A stretch of DNA of 64,000 nucleotides from Candidatus Hydrogenedens sp. (lineage in GTDB: Bacteria; Hydrogenedentota; Hydrogenedentia; Hydrogenedentales; CAITNO01), in the NCBI GenBank assembly GCA_012522755.1, contig JAAYJV010000048.1, positions 1 to 64,000 on the forward strand, read 5' to 3'. Made by a program: the position numbers and the translations under genes. Shown piece after piece: positions 1-8,849 of this stretch. Under the pieces are notes generated by a model. That model made no database searches. It had not been told where the DNA came from and saw only the letters and a list, made by a program, of their open reading frames with translations. Within the stretch, counting starts at the first letter, position 1. Each line of letters begins with the position of its first letter.

Positions 1-15
1 TCACAACACGCTGTC

Positions 16-58
16 TGCCAATGTGGAAATTGGCGTTCCCAGATAAGTGCCAGACGGT
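16..58 (+). repeat. 43-bp dispersed repeat, copy 1 (hairpin core)
   Basis: It matches 60636-60678 at 41 of 43 positions. The core GCCAAT...ATTGGC forms a 6-bp stem with a 6-base loop, and a conserved tail ending in CAGACGGT follows. The form is like a REP element. No transposase gene lies next to it. Confidence 0.85.
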
Positions 59-138
59 CTTAAAAAGCGCCATGACGGCGGGAGCATGTCGTAAGGCCTA
101 CAAGATACTAGAAGAAATCAGTAGTCTCTGGGGAGTCG

Positions 139-183
139 GTCGGATCGGTCGGATCAGTCGGATTGGACGGATTGGACGGATGT
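139..183 (+). repeat. 9-bp tandem repeat, five units (GTCGGATCG type)
   Basis: Five consecutive 9-bp units are visible: GTCGGATCG, GTCGGATCA, GTCGGATTG, GACGGATTG and GACGGATGT. Related arrays lie at 27607-27630 (reverse orientation) and 60897-60923. Confidence 0.9.
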
Positions 184-226
184 GGGAGGGGAGAGGCTCG
201 AGGGTCAGGGCATTTGTGGTGTATCA

Positions 227-262
227 GTGGACAAAGTGGACAGAGTAGACCAAGTGGACGAG
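227..262 (+). repeat. 9-bp tandem repeat, four units (GTGGACNNR type)
   Basis: The units are GTGGACAAA, GTGGACAGA, GTAGACCAA and GTGGACGAG. A longer array of the same family lies in reverse orientation at 37081-37134. Confidence 0.9.
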
Positions 263-579
263 TCAAGATCATAGATCTTTTTACGCCATCAGTATCTTTT
301 TCCGTGTGTTCAGTGATTTCTGTGGTTCAATTAGATAAAGATCATTTGATTGTGGCTGTGCGGCGCTATGATGAAAATTCTTCTTCGATTTGTGGCTTGT
401 TTTTCAGGCTTGGATCCGTCCGGGCAGAGTGATAACGCCAAATGTTTGATTCCGGCCCCCTCTTTTCACTATCTTGAATGCTTGGATTTAATTGTTTTAC
501 GGGATAACATTCAGTACAGGCTTCTTCCCGGCCTGCTATCGTATCTGAAACGCCTACGGGCTCATGGAAAGTAATACCA

Positions 580-1914
580 ATGACTCATAAGATTTCACGC
601 CGCCGTTTTATACAACACGGTCTGGCCGTCGGTGCTGCGGCTCCGCTCATCCTCAACCGTCGCACACCCGCTTCCGCATCAACACAAATTCTGAATCATG
701 CCGCCATCGGTGTGACCGGTCAGGGCACCTCCGATCTGGAGCAGATTTTCAGCAGTGGCAAGGTGCATGTCCGGGCGCTCTGTGACATAGATGCGAAGAA
801 TCTTGAAAAGGCGGCCATCCGTTATCCGGGCGCAAAGCTGTACCGTGACTGGCGTGAGATGCTTGCGAAAGAAGGGGATTATCTGGATTCCATCAATATC
901 GCCACGCCGGATCATATGCATGCTCCCGCGGCTTATGAAGCCATGAAACGCAAGTTGCACGTCTTCTGTGAAAAGCCGTTGACCCATGAGGTTTATGAAG
1001 CGCGCCGCCTTACGGAGGCCGCCGAAAAGTATGGTGTTGCCACACAGATGGGCATCCAGATTCATTCTCATGATTATTACCGCACAGCAGTTCACTGGGT
1101 AAAAGAAGGCGCCATCGGCAAAGTGAAAAACTGGTATTCCTGGTCCTCGGCGATTTATACGACGGAAGACAAACAACGACCCGCCGGTCGCGATCCCGTT
1201 CCGGAACATGTGGACTGGGATCTTTGGGTAGGTGTTGCGCCCATGCGCCCCTATGTCCGGGAAGCCTACCATCCTTTCAACTGGCGTTGCTGGCGTGATT
1301 TCGGGGGCGGTGCCACAGGCGATTTCGGCTGCCACATCTTTGATCCCGTTTTCACAGCATTGAATGTCGGAGCTCCCCTCACGGTTCAATGCGATGCGGA
1401 ATGCTATTCTGAAGAAGTATATCCCGCCTGGACCATTGCCAACTATCTTTTCCCCGGCACAGAGATGACGGCGGGTGATACCATTGAAGGCGTGTGGATG
1501 GACGGCGGCAAGAAGCCGGAAGAATCCGTTTCTCCCCATCTGTCGGAAGGTTACGAACTTCCCAAGAGCGGTTCTATTCTCATTGGCGAAGAAGGCAGCC
1601 TGGTCATTCCTCATGTGGGTCCCCCCAAGCTTTTCCCGGAAGAAAAGTTCGCCGATTATCCGACTCCCGAACTGGAGCCTCTCAACCACTATCACGACTT
1701 TGTGGAAGCGGCTCTGGGTAATGGAGTCGCCGGTGCCCACTTCGGTTTTTCCGGGCCCATGACGGAAGCCGTGCTGCTGGCGAGTATTGGCAACCGCTTC
1801 ATCGGTGAGAAACTGGAATGGGATGGCGCCGCATTGAAATTCACGAACAACAAGAAAGCCAATCAGTATATTAAACGTCGCTACCGTCGTGGCTGGCTGG
1901 TCAAAGGCATGTAA
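580..1914 (+). CDS. Gfo/Idh/MocA family oxidoreductase, Tat-exported
   Basis: This 444-aa protein is predicted to be an NAD(P)-dependent sugar or inositol oxidoreductase acting outside the cytoplasm. The N-terminus carries a twin-arginine motif (SRRRF, residues 6-10) and a hydrophobic stretch. A Rossmann-like domain follows, with the family's EKP signature near residue 131 (CEKPLTH) and an upstream ATPDHMHAPAA stretch. The second half is the C-terminal alpha/beta domain, ending in a basic tail. The next gene is an SGNH esterase 30 bases downstream on the same strand, which suggests a glycan-processing pair. Substrate cannot be read from sequence. Tat export would allow the protein to carry folded cofactor. 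Confidence 0.93.
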   Translation: MTHKISRRRFIQHGLAVGAAAPLILNRRTPASASTQILNHAAIGVTGQGTSDLEQIFSSGKVHVRALCDIDAKNLEKAAIRYPGAKLYRDWREMLAKEGDYLDSINIATPDHMHAPAAYEAMKRKLHVFCEKPLTHEVYEARRLTEAAEKYGVATQMGIQIHSHDYYRTAVHWVKEGAIGKVKNWYSWSSAIYTTEDKQRPAGRDPVPEHVDWDLWVGVAPMRPYVREAYHPFNWRCWRDFGGGATGDFGCHIFDPVFTALNVGAPLTVQCDAECYSEEVYPAWTIANYLFPGTEMTAGDTIEGVWMDGGKKPEESVSPHLSEGYELPKSGSILIGEEGSLVIPHVGPPKLFPEEKFADYPTPELEPLNHYHDFVEAALGNGVAGAHFGFSGPMTEAVLLASIGNRFIGEKLEWDGAALKFTNNKKANQYIKRRYRRGWLVKGM

Positions 1915-1944
1915 GCCTCTGACTGACAACAAAGGAAAATCTCC

Positions 1945-3099
1945 ATGAAAAAAAATAGCTGTCTTTTATTTCTGTTCTGTGCAGTTTTGCTCTCCGCATC
2001 CCTTGTGGGCGGAACAGCCGTCTTCGCCGAGTCCATCGAAAAGCTGGATCCCAACATGGCTCTGGTCGATCCCAGCGGTGATTGGAGTTGGTATGATGCC
2101 CTGCTCCTCGGTGTGGAAGGGAAAGCCTGGGAGGAAACGGAAAACGACTACGACCGTCTTCCGGCCAGTGCCCAAGGCGTTGTTCCCGATACCGTCTGGA
2201 AGCTGAGCAAACATTCCGCCGGTATGGCCGTCCGTTTTGTCACCGATGCGGAAAGCATCTCCGCACGGTGGGAAGTGGTCAACGAGAACCTCGCCATGCC
2301 CCACATGCCCGCCACCGGTGTGAGCGGTCTGGATCTGTATGTGCGTATGGAAAAAGGCTGGCACTGGATCGGCAACGGTCGTCCTTCGGCCAAAACGAAT
2401 CAGGCTGTTCTTGCCTCCGGGATCCCTGAAGGCAGCCACGAATACATGATTTATCTGCCCCTTTACAATGGCACGGTCTCTCTGGAAATCGGCATTCCTC
2501 CCTCGGCCTCATTATCCAAAGGTTCCGCCCGTGCTGAAGGCAAAGATAAAGCTCTCGTCTTTTATGGCACCTCCATCACCCATGGCGGTTGCGCATCCCG
2601 TCCGGGCATGGCCTATCCGGCAATTCTGGGCCGTCGTTTCGATATGCCCGTGGTCAACCTCGGTTTCTCCGGCAATGGCAAGATGGAACAAGCTATGGGC
2701 GAACTCTTACACGAGATCGATGCCTCCGCCTACATTCTGGATTGCATCCCCAATATGAAACCGGAACTCATTCAGGAGCGGGTGGTCCCGCTGGTGAAGG
2801 CTCTTCGCGCGGCCCGTCCCGGCGTTCCTATCCTGCTCGTGGAAAATATTGAATACCAGAGTGGCGCATTTCTGGAAGCGGCCCGTATTTCCCATGAAGA
2901 AAAGAATGAAGCTCTTCAGGAAAGTTACGGTACCCTTCTGGGCAGCGAATATATCAGTGATCTGTATTATCTGCCCGGCAACAAGCTTCTGGGCGGCGAC
3001 GGCGAAGCCACGGTTGACGGGGTGCATCCCACAGACCTGGGCTTTCAACGTATGGCCGATGCTCTGGAGCCGGTGCTGCGCTCTTTTCTGCCTGAATAA
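1945..3099 (+). CDS. SGNH/GDSL-type esterase, Sec-exported
   Basis: This 384-aa protein is a probable carbohydrate esterase or acyl-hydrolase. It starts with a clear Sec signal peptide (Lys-Lys, long hydrophobic core, cleavage likely after VFA near residue 28). A beta-rich N-terminal domain fills roughly residues 40-190. The SGNH domain follows, with the nucleophile motif GTSIT (Ser about 210), the Gly/Asn block LGFSGNG, and the Asp/His block DGVHPTDLG (His about 360). The start follows AAAGGAAA. It lies 30 bases after the Gfo/Idh/MocA gene and ends 10 bases from a convergent gene. The two-domain layout resembles SGNH enzymes of polysaccharide-degrading bacteria. Confidence 0.88.
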   Translation: MKKNSCLLFLFCAVLLSASLVGGTAVFAESIEKLDPNMALVDPSGDWSWYDALLLGVEGKAWEETENDYDRLPASAQGVVPDTVWKLSKHSAGMAVRFVTDAESISARWEVVNENLAMPHMPATGVSGLDLYVRMEKGWHWIGNGRPSAKTNQAVLASGIPEGSHEYMIYLPLYNGTVSLEIGIPPSASLSKGSARAEGKDKALVFYGTSITHGGCASRPGMAYPAILGRRFDMPVVNLGFSGNGKMEQAMGELLHEIDASAYILDCIPNMKPELIQERVVPLVKALRAARPGVPILLVENIEYQSGAFLEAARISHEEKNEALQESYGTLLGSEYISDLYYLPGNKLLGGDGEATVDGVHPTDLGFQRMADALEPVLRSFLPE

Positions 3100-3109
3100 G
3101 AAGCGGTCT

Positions 3110-4078
3110 TTATTGAGAAGATAATGTCTGCTGTGCCGTGCGAATGGCTTCAATGCCCTTTGTTGCGGCACGGTAGACATCTTCTATCATCCAGCCGTCA
3201 ATCATGACCCATCCGTCAAAACCCCCTTCCCAAAGCAGACGCATAGAAGCCTGGATATCGCAATAGCCTTCGCCACAGGGCAGGTGGGTGGAAGTGCCAT
3301 TGAACTGGGTACCGTCCGTATCGGTGAGATGGACATGACCGATATGCTCCACGCCCAGTTTTCGCAACATGTCTTCCGGATTGCCCGTGCTTCCGGTCAT
3401 GACATCAAAGTGGCTGGGATCATAATTTGTTTTGCATGCCGGGTGGTCCGCTTCGGCCAGAATCTTTTCCAGATGCTCATAAGTATTGAAGAGGAAGGGC
3501 GGTTCAATTTCAAAGGAAAAGAACATGCCCATGTCGGCGCAGATTTTTGCCGCTTCTTTATAACTGGCTCCCAGATTTTTTATGGCTTCGTCCACGTTCT
3601 TGTTGCCTTCCAGTCCGCCACCGGGCCAATGTCCGAGGAAGTCACCACCCAGAGACTTGCAGAGGAGCAGGTCGCCACGGAATCTTTTCAACCATTCCCG
3701 GCGCGCTTCCGGACTGGACGCATAAGAGTCTCCGCCACCTGTCTGCATACTGTAGATCTGCAGCCCGTAGAGATCATAAAGCCGTCGGAGAGAGTCGATA
3801 CGCTCCTTCTCCTGCCAGTTCGGGTAGGTGCCCTGAGGCCAGCCATCAACGAGCTCAATACCATCAAAGCCTGCTTTGGTGGCATAGTCCAGTATTTCCC
3901 AGAGCGGATAATTCTTTTCAAAATGATTGGCCGAGGACATGAAGCCATTGAGCCCCAGCCCGCACTTCCATTGTCGGTTTTTTGCTGTTGACTCTGAAGA
4001 AGCGGATGCGCTTGAAAGCACAGCGGCGGCCCCGCCCAGAAGGCTCCCGGCAAGAAAGGTTCGGCGTGAAGGGTTCAT
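3110..4078 (-). CDS. Sugar phosphate isomerase/epimerase-like TIM barrel, Tat-exported
   Basis: This 322-aa member of the xylose-isomerase-like TIM-barrel (AP2) superfamily probably isomerises or epimerises a sugar. A Tat motif (SRRTF, residues 4-8) and an Ala/Ser-rich hydrophobic segment start the protein. Barrel-end motifs include FDGIELVDGWP, FEIEPP, NYDPSHFD and GHVHLTD, which carry the usual Glu/Asp/His metal ligands. The start follows AAAGGAAAC. The gene lies 94 bases downstream of the 1219-aa GH42-like gene on the same strand, so they may be co-transcribed. It is convergent with the esterase at 1945-3099. Confidence 0.88.
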   Translation of the reverse strand: MNPSRRTFLAGSLLGGAAAVLSSASASSESTAKNRQWKCGLGLNGFMSSANHFEKNYPLWEILDYATKAGFDGIELVDGWPQGTYPNWQEKERIDSLRRLYDLYGLQIYSMQTGGGDSYASSPEARREWLKRFRGDLLLCKSLGGDFLGHWPGGGLEGNKNVDEAIKNLGASYKEAAKICADMGMFFSFEIEPPFLFNTYEHLEKILAEADHPACKTNYDPSHFDVMTGSTGNPEDMLRKLGVEHIGHVHLTDTDGTQFNGTSTHLPCGEGYCDIQASMRLLWEGGFDGWVMIDGWMIEDVYRAATKGIEAIRTAQQTLSSQ

Positions 4079-4172
4079 GATAGTTTCCTTTCAACAGTAA
4101 AGACCGAAAAAGAATGCATGTCTTGTCCGGGACTCGCCCGGCTGAGTGTCTTCTATTATGCCCACTCGTCTG

Positions 4173-7100
4173 TCAGTGCGCAAATCCTGTACGGAAAGCG
4201 TCTTTTTCCGGGCCGGAAAAAAAGGAAGCCCGGCCTGTGGAAAAGATCCGGAGCGTCTCACTTTCAGCCAGCGGAAGGCCGTCCTCACTATAGAAGACCG
4301 CCAGATCATCGCTCTCACCCAGGAGCATGTCATTGTAATAGAGTTTGCCTCTCATGGAAAAAGCCAGGGGTTTTCTGTCCGGATTCAAGAGGAGGGCGGC
4401 CGAAGCGGGCCGGTCGTATTCGAGGCGCAGGGACAGGCTGTCCAGAGTGAGCGTAACACAGCCCTCTTCCTCCAGCCCGGTCACGGGAGACAGAGAGAGC
4501 AGAGTGTTTTCGCCGGAGGGGGAGAGGGTCGCCCGCCACAGGCCTTTATCACAGTCGACGGCCAGGGGAGAGGCGAAGGCGAGATGCTCCAATAAAGGCA
4601 TATAGAGGTTTCGCTCAGGGTCATTTGTCAGTCCACGATCCCGGGTAAAGAGCTCCGCCCCGGACATCACCTCCCACACCAGGGGTGACCAGACGATACG
4701 CCCCTCTTCTTTCCGCAGTTCATAGACAGGGAAGTCCGAGGCGAGTTCGCTTGCCACGGCTCCGAGCGTTTCAACCAGCGGCACAGGCAGTCCGTGAGTG
4801 TCCCGTTCTTCCGACAGAAAACGACAGCCCAGAAAATCTTCATAGCGATCCAATATGCGATCTCCCGCCGGATTGATACCGGGGTCGCCCGAAAGATAGA
4901 GTGACAGGCCCCTCGTCACAAAGGACTGCAAAAGATGAAGTGACTCTTCACTCAGTGCGAAGGCTGCGGGGAAAATCAGGAGTTTCGGCAAAGAGCTTTC
5001 CAGAGTATCCAGAGCTGTTTCACTGACCACATCAAAGGGAATATTGCTCGCCAGCAGGCAATCCAAAGCATTGAGCAGCAGTTCCAGTGAGAAACTTTCC
5101 GAGGCGCCGCTCCGCCATCCGTCAGAGACCACAAAGACCACTTCCGCCGGTTCATGATCCACGGTGATTCTTTTACTCAGGGCGGCCAACTGCGACCATA
5201 AGCCGAGAACAGGCTTGGGGCGTCTCGGGTTCATCCAATTGAGACCCCAGGGGAAAATACTGTCCGGGTCGTCATTCCAGCACCAGTTCTGGATCTGTTT
5301 GAATCCCCGCGCCCAGGCCTGGTGGGTAATCTCCCAGAAAAAATCCAGCTGCTCGGCCTCGCTCCGTTGAATATGATAATGAGTACCGCCCGCTTCTTCC
5401 GCCCAGGCCTCATGGGTTTTCACACCGAACTCGCCCAGATGCAAAGGCTGTCCCTGACGCCGCATATCATAGAGCTTTGAGGTGGCTGCGAAGCGCGCAG
5501 TGTCCAGTCCGGGCCGGTCGAAATATCCGAAATTTGCGGCATGCTGATTTTCCAGACTGCGGCGCAGATCAATCCCGTTATGGGGATGCTGGTAATATTC
5601 ACTGATGATGGGAGACTCGCTGTCTTCGCTGCGGATGGCATCGATCAGGGCCTGAACCCATCGCTTCATGAGCAGGGTCTTGAAGTCCGTCATATCCCTG
5701 GTCCGGGGATCATACCAATCCCGTGGCGGATATTCTTTGACGGGTATGGCTCCCGATTCCGGCTGTTCGGTATCGAGTTTCCAGCTCTGCGCCAGCGTTT
5801 CACTATCTTCATAGCGTTCCGCAAGGAAGTCATCCCATAAACGACGGATATCGGGGCTGTCCGAGAGATCCAATCTGAAATCGCCATTGAGATAGTAGAT
5901 AAGATCGGGAATATGTTTATAGCGTTCCGCGAAACTCCGACAGAGTTCCTGTTGTTTCTTCAGTTCGTCATCGTCAATGCACACGTTTTTCCCGATGAGC
6001 AGTCCAGCCATATAGCTTATTCCATGATCCAGACAGAGCTGAATCCACCCATCGAAAATCCGCCAATGTTCTTCTTTGTAGCGATAGTCCGGAGGACAAA
6101 ATTGCAGGACTTCCGCCACTTCAAGACCGCTTTGCTTCATTTGTGAAAGGTCTTCATTCCAGGTGACAGGAGACTGGACGGGAGAATAAAAGGTATTTGA
6201 CCAGAAATCACTGCCGAAGCGGCAATGCCTCTTTTCTTCAGCAGGCGGAAAGTTCTGCTTGTCGAGTTCAGTCAGCACAAAAGCTGTTGTCCTCTCATCG
6301 CACAACATGTCTTTCTCAGAATACAGGCGTATTGCAGCGGAGCAAAGGGAGGGAAGAACCGCCAGCTCCGGCAAGGTAAAGGACCAGTTTAAATCCTCCC
6401 TTTCTCCGGCATCCAGCGTCAGTTGCCGGGGACTGCTGTCAGCGAAGAAGGGGGCAAAGTCCTCCGTCAGCTCCAAGGTGACCCGGACAGTCTGTTTCAG
6501 TCGGGAAGTATTTTTTACAGTTGCCCGCACTTCGCCCATCTCGCCTGAGCGATAGGAGGCATACAAGGTGTTAACCCTTGAAAGGGTGATACCAGCCTGC
6601 AAACGCACAAGCGCTTCTTCATAGGCTTGCGGGACGAGTTCCAGCAGATCCAGATTGTCCACTCCGAAGAGGGCCCAGTGCCCATTCTCATAAAGTCCTC
6701 CGTGGTTGAATACCAGCGTGCCCAGGCTGGGGGCCTCAGCCGTGGCTGGCTTCAAGGAGAGGAGAGGACTGACATGGGCTACCCGTGACAATTGCGCTGT
6801 GGCTTCATAGCCTTGTACGATAATGCTACTTCTTTGCGATGCCATATAAGCGGAGAAAGGCACTTCAAAGCGGCGATCAGGACTGAAAATCTTCAGTTGC
6901 TGTGGCTTCACAATCAGCCCGTCAGCTGCTCGGCCATAGTGAGCATTGATACGGATTTCTTCAGGCATTTCCCCACAGGTGACCTCATCGAAATACATGC
7001 TTCCCTGGGCCAGATAGAGCCCTCCTCTGAAGACTGTTTTTTCCGCAAGAGGATGAATAACAATGATGCTTTCATACCGAGTCCAGTCTGTCTCCTTGTT

Positions 7101-7832
7101 CACCTGGGCGAAGTCTGAAAACTCAATGATCTTGCCATCGGCGTCATACTGATAGACAGCCAGATAAGCATAACCCCGCCCGATGAGTGTGCCGCATTTC
7201 ATATGAGCGCTCAGGAGATAACTTTTGTCGGGCGTACAGTCGAGCACACAGTTCCAGGCTCCTGATCCGCCACCGGGATCGCCGCCAACACGGGCACTCC
7301 CTTTTCCTGAAAAACTTTCTTCCGTGGAGAGGGTACAGAGCTCCGGATGAGAGGGCAACCATGAGGACTCAGGGCTTTCAAAATCTCCGCCAGGTACGAG
7401 AGAAAAAGTGCTGTCCCGGGCCTGCGCAGCCGCTTCTTCCAAGACCCCACTCTGTTCTTTCCAGCCTGTTCCGTCCCGATAAAAGACATCATCAAAGGCA
7501 TAGCCTCCTGTTGTGAGCAGATCGCCTCCACTCTGTAAAAAAGCAAAAAGGCCGGGCACAGCCATTGCCGGAAAACCCGCAGCTGTGGGGATAATGAGCA
7601 GATCAAAGTGTTCATCTGAAAAGACGGCCGGATCAGCGAGTTCTTCCCCATTCAAAAGGGATGCGCTGAAGCCGGGTAAAGATGTGATGAGCTCTTGAAA
7701 AGACTCCGCCGGACTTCCATGACCACGGCCCGGCATGGAGGGTTCATCCAGAATCGCCACACGATAGTCTGTTGTCACGTCGGCAAAAGCGACCAGGGAA
7801 GATATGAAAAAAAGCAGCGTGAATCGTTTCAT
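4173..7832 (-). CDS. Large exported GH42-like multidomain protein
   Basis: This 1219-aa protein opens with a signal peptide (MKRFTLLFFISSLVAFA). The region to about residue 140 resembles a ThuA/GATase-like fold. A jelly-roll carbohydrate-binding-like domain follows (about 140-300), then a beta-rich linker. A TIM barrel of GH42 character (about 550-900) includes FLAERYEDSETLAQSW and LHLGEFG. A second GATase-like domain follows, then a beta-sandwich tail. At the usual acid/base position the motif reads YLNGDF where GH42 enzymes have Asn-Glu, so activity is uncertain. The ATG at 7832 is preferred over an upstream in-frame TTG because the signal peptide begins there. The likely role is extracellular glycan binding or hydrolysis. 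Confidence 0.75.
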   Translation of the reverse strand: MKRFTLLFFISSLVAFADVTTDYRVAILDEPSMPGRGHGSPAESFQELITSLPGFSASLLNGEELADPAVFSDEHFDLLIIPTAAGFPAMAVPGLFAFLQSGGDLLTTGGYAFDDVFYRDGTGWKEQSGVLEEAAAQARDSTFSLVPGGDFESPESSWLPSHPELCTLSTEESFSGKGSARVGGDPGGGSGAWNCVLDCTPDKSYLLSAHMKCGTLIGRGYAYLAVYQYDADGKIIEFSDFAQVNKETDWTRYESIIVIHPLAEKTVFRGGLYLAQGSMYFDEVTCGEMPEEIRINAHYGRAADGLIVKPQQLKIFSPDRRFEVPFSAYMASQRSSIIVQGYEATAQLSRVAHVSPLLSLKPATAEAPSLGTLVFNHGGLYENGHWALFGVDNLDLLELVPQAYEEALVRLQAGITLSRVNTLYASYRSGEMGEVRATVKNTSRLKQTVRVTLELTEDFAPFFADSSPRQLTLDAGEREDLNWSFTLPELAVLPSLCSAAIRLYSEKDMLCDERTTAFVLTELDKQNFPPAEEKRHCRFGSDFWSNTFYSPVQSPVTWNEDLSQMKQSGLEVAEVLQFCPPDYRYKEEHWRIFDGWIQLCLDHGISYMAGLLIGKNVCIDDDELKKQQELCRSFAERYKHIPDLIYYLNGDFRLDLSDSPDIRRLWDDFLAERYEDSETLAQSWKLDTEQPESGAIPVKEYPPRDWYDPRTRDMTDFKTLLMKRWVQALIDAIRSEDSESPIISEYYQHPHNGIDLRRSLENQHAANFGYFDRPGLDTARFAATSKLYDMRRQGQPLHLGEFGVKTHEAWAEEAGGTHYHIQRSEAEQLDFFWEITHQAWARGFKQIQNWCWNDDPDSIFPWGLNWMNPRRPKPVLGLWSQLAALSKRITVDHEPAEVVFVVSDGWRSGASESFSLELLLNALDCLLASNIPFDVVSETALDTLESSLPKLLIFPAAFALSEESLHLLQSFVTRGLSLYLSGDPGINPAGDRILDRYEDFLGCRFLSEERDTHGLPVPLVETLGAVASELASDFPVYELRKEEGRIVWSPLVWEVMSGAELFTRDRGLTNDPERNLYMPLLEHLAFASPLAVDCDKGLWRATLSPSGENTLLSLSPVTGLEEEGCVTLTLDSLSLRLEYDRPASAALLLNPDRKPLAFSMRGKLYYNDMLLGESDDLAVFYSEDGLPLAESETLRIFSTGRASFFSGPEKDAFRTGFAH

Positions 7833-7953
7833 AAATATAAATTCGTTCCGCAAATTGCGATTCGTGTAAAATGACAGATGTGGCGCCTTATGCGCCGGAA
7901 GCGATTACTGTAACATATCCATGCCCCGGGATGCTGATCAGGAGGAAAGTATT

Positions 7954-8847
7954 ATGAGCCAAGATTATAATCCAAGTCGTCGAGATTTTATGGGACAAGC
8001 CTTCGCAGCGGGAACCACCTTTGCTTTGGCATCGGAAGCCTTCGCAGTGGCGGCTCCTGAGAAGCAGGTTGCCGGTGAAGCCAAAATTTCCATATGCACC
8101 GCCAATCTCGTGGCGAAGGTGACAGACTATCGCTTTAAACTGGAAAACTGGGGGGAGCAACACCGTAAAACTGTGGAAGCGACCGACGCCTCCGCCTGGG
8201 ACAAGATTTGCGAAGAGTTTGCGGCCGTGGGATTTAAAGCCGTGGAAGTCTGGGAAGCCCACGCAGCACCGGAGGCCATGGACGAGGACAAGGGCCGGCT
8301 CTGGAAAGAGATTATGGACAAGCACGGATTGACGGCCATAGGCTACGGCGGTCAACTGTCCGAAAAGACTCTGGAGATCTGCGGCTGGCTCGGTATTCCT
8401 CAGATCAACGGCTCCATAGGCGGCAATACTCCCGAGGCCGCGTCGGAACTCTGTGAAAGAGCAGGCATCCGTTTCAATGTGGAGAATCATCCGGAAAAAA
8501 CGACAGAAGAGATCCTGAAGGTTGTCGGTGGTGGCAATGAATGGCTGGGCGTGTGCATTGATACCGGCTGGCTGGGTACCCAGGGAGCTCCGGGCCCGCA
8601 GATTATCCGGGAATGTGGCGATCTTGTACGCCATACCCATATAAAAGACGTGGAAGCCGTGGGTGGTCACCTGACCTGTCTCCTGGGTGAAGGTGTGGCC
8701 GAAGCGGAAGCCTGCATGATGGCACTGGCGGAGATCGGTTATGAAGGCTGGTATTCCTGGGAAGATGAACCTGAAGACAGAAATCCCCTCGACTCCGCCA
8801 GGCGCAACTATGAATGGATCCGCGAACGTATCGGAAAAAGAACCTGA
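7954..8847 (+). CDS. Sugar phosphate isomerase/epimerase-like TIM barrel, Tat-exported
   Basis: This 297-aa protein has a Tat motif (SRRDF) and a hydrophobic Ala-rich segment ending AFA. A short xylose-isomerase-like TIM barrel follows, with motifs FKAVEVWE, RFNVENHPE, CIDTGW, RHTHIKD and GWYSWEDE, where metal ligands and catalytic acids are expected. The ATG at 7954 has a strong GGAGG eight bases upstream and is preferred over an upstream in-frame ATG. The gene is divergent from the GH42-like gene across about 120 bases, and the M15 peptidase starts 2 bases after it. The substrate is unknown. Confidence 0.88.
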   Translation: MSQDYNPSRRDFMGQAFAAGTTFALASEAFAVAAPEKQVAGEAKISICTANLVAKVTDYRFKLENWGEQHRKTVEATDASAWDKICEEFAAVGFKAVEVWEAHAAPEAMDEDKGRLWKEIMDKHGLTAIGYGGQLSEKTLEICGWLGIPQINGSIGGNTPEAASELCERAGIRFNVENHPEKTTEEILKVVGGGNEWLGVCIDTGWLGTQGAPGPQIIRECGDLVRHTHIKDVEAVGGHLTCLLGEGVAEAEACMMALAEIGYEGWYSWEDEPEDRNPLDSARRNYEWIRERIGKRT

Positions 8848-8849
8848 TC

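Larger units (their letters stand above)
1..579. other. Repeat-rich intergenic region
   Basis: No convincing gene is seen. The short open frames here lack recognisable protein character and good ribosome binding sites. The stretch holds, in order, a 43-bp dispersed repeat with a hairpin core, a 9-bp tandem array of the GTCGGATCG type, a second 9-bp array of the GTGGACNNR type, and a short CAGTG...CTGTGGTTC segment near 313-331. The first, second and last elements recur in the same order at 60636-60985. The last 200 bases are AT-richer and probably contain the promoter of the oxidoreductase gene at 580, but no clear -35/-10 pair was found. Confidence 0.7.

Noticed and set aside
139..262. Possible CRISPR array
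   Set aside because: The units are 9 bp with no spacers between them, and no cas gene is near.
350..574. Small open frame upstream of the oxidoreductase gene
   Set aside because: It has no good ribosome binding site, no recognisable sequence pattern, and lies in the repeat-rich spacer.
679..1932. 417-codon open frame on the minus strand over the Gfo/Idh/MocA gene
   Set aside because: It lies wholly antisense to a gene with clear family motifs, and its translation has no recognisable domain.
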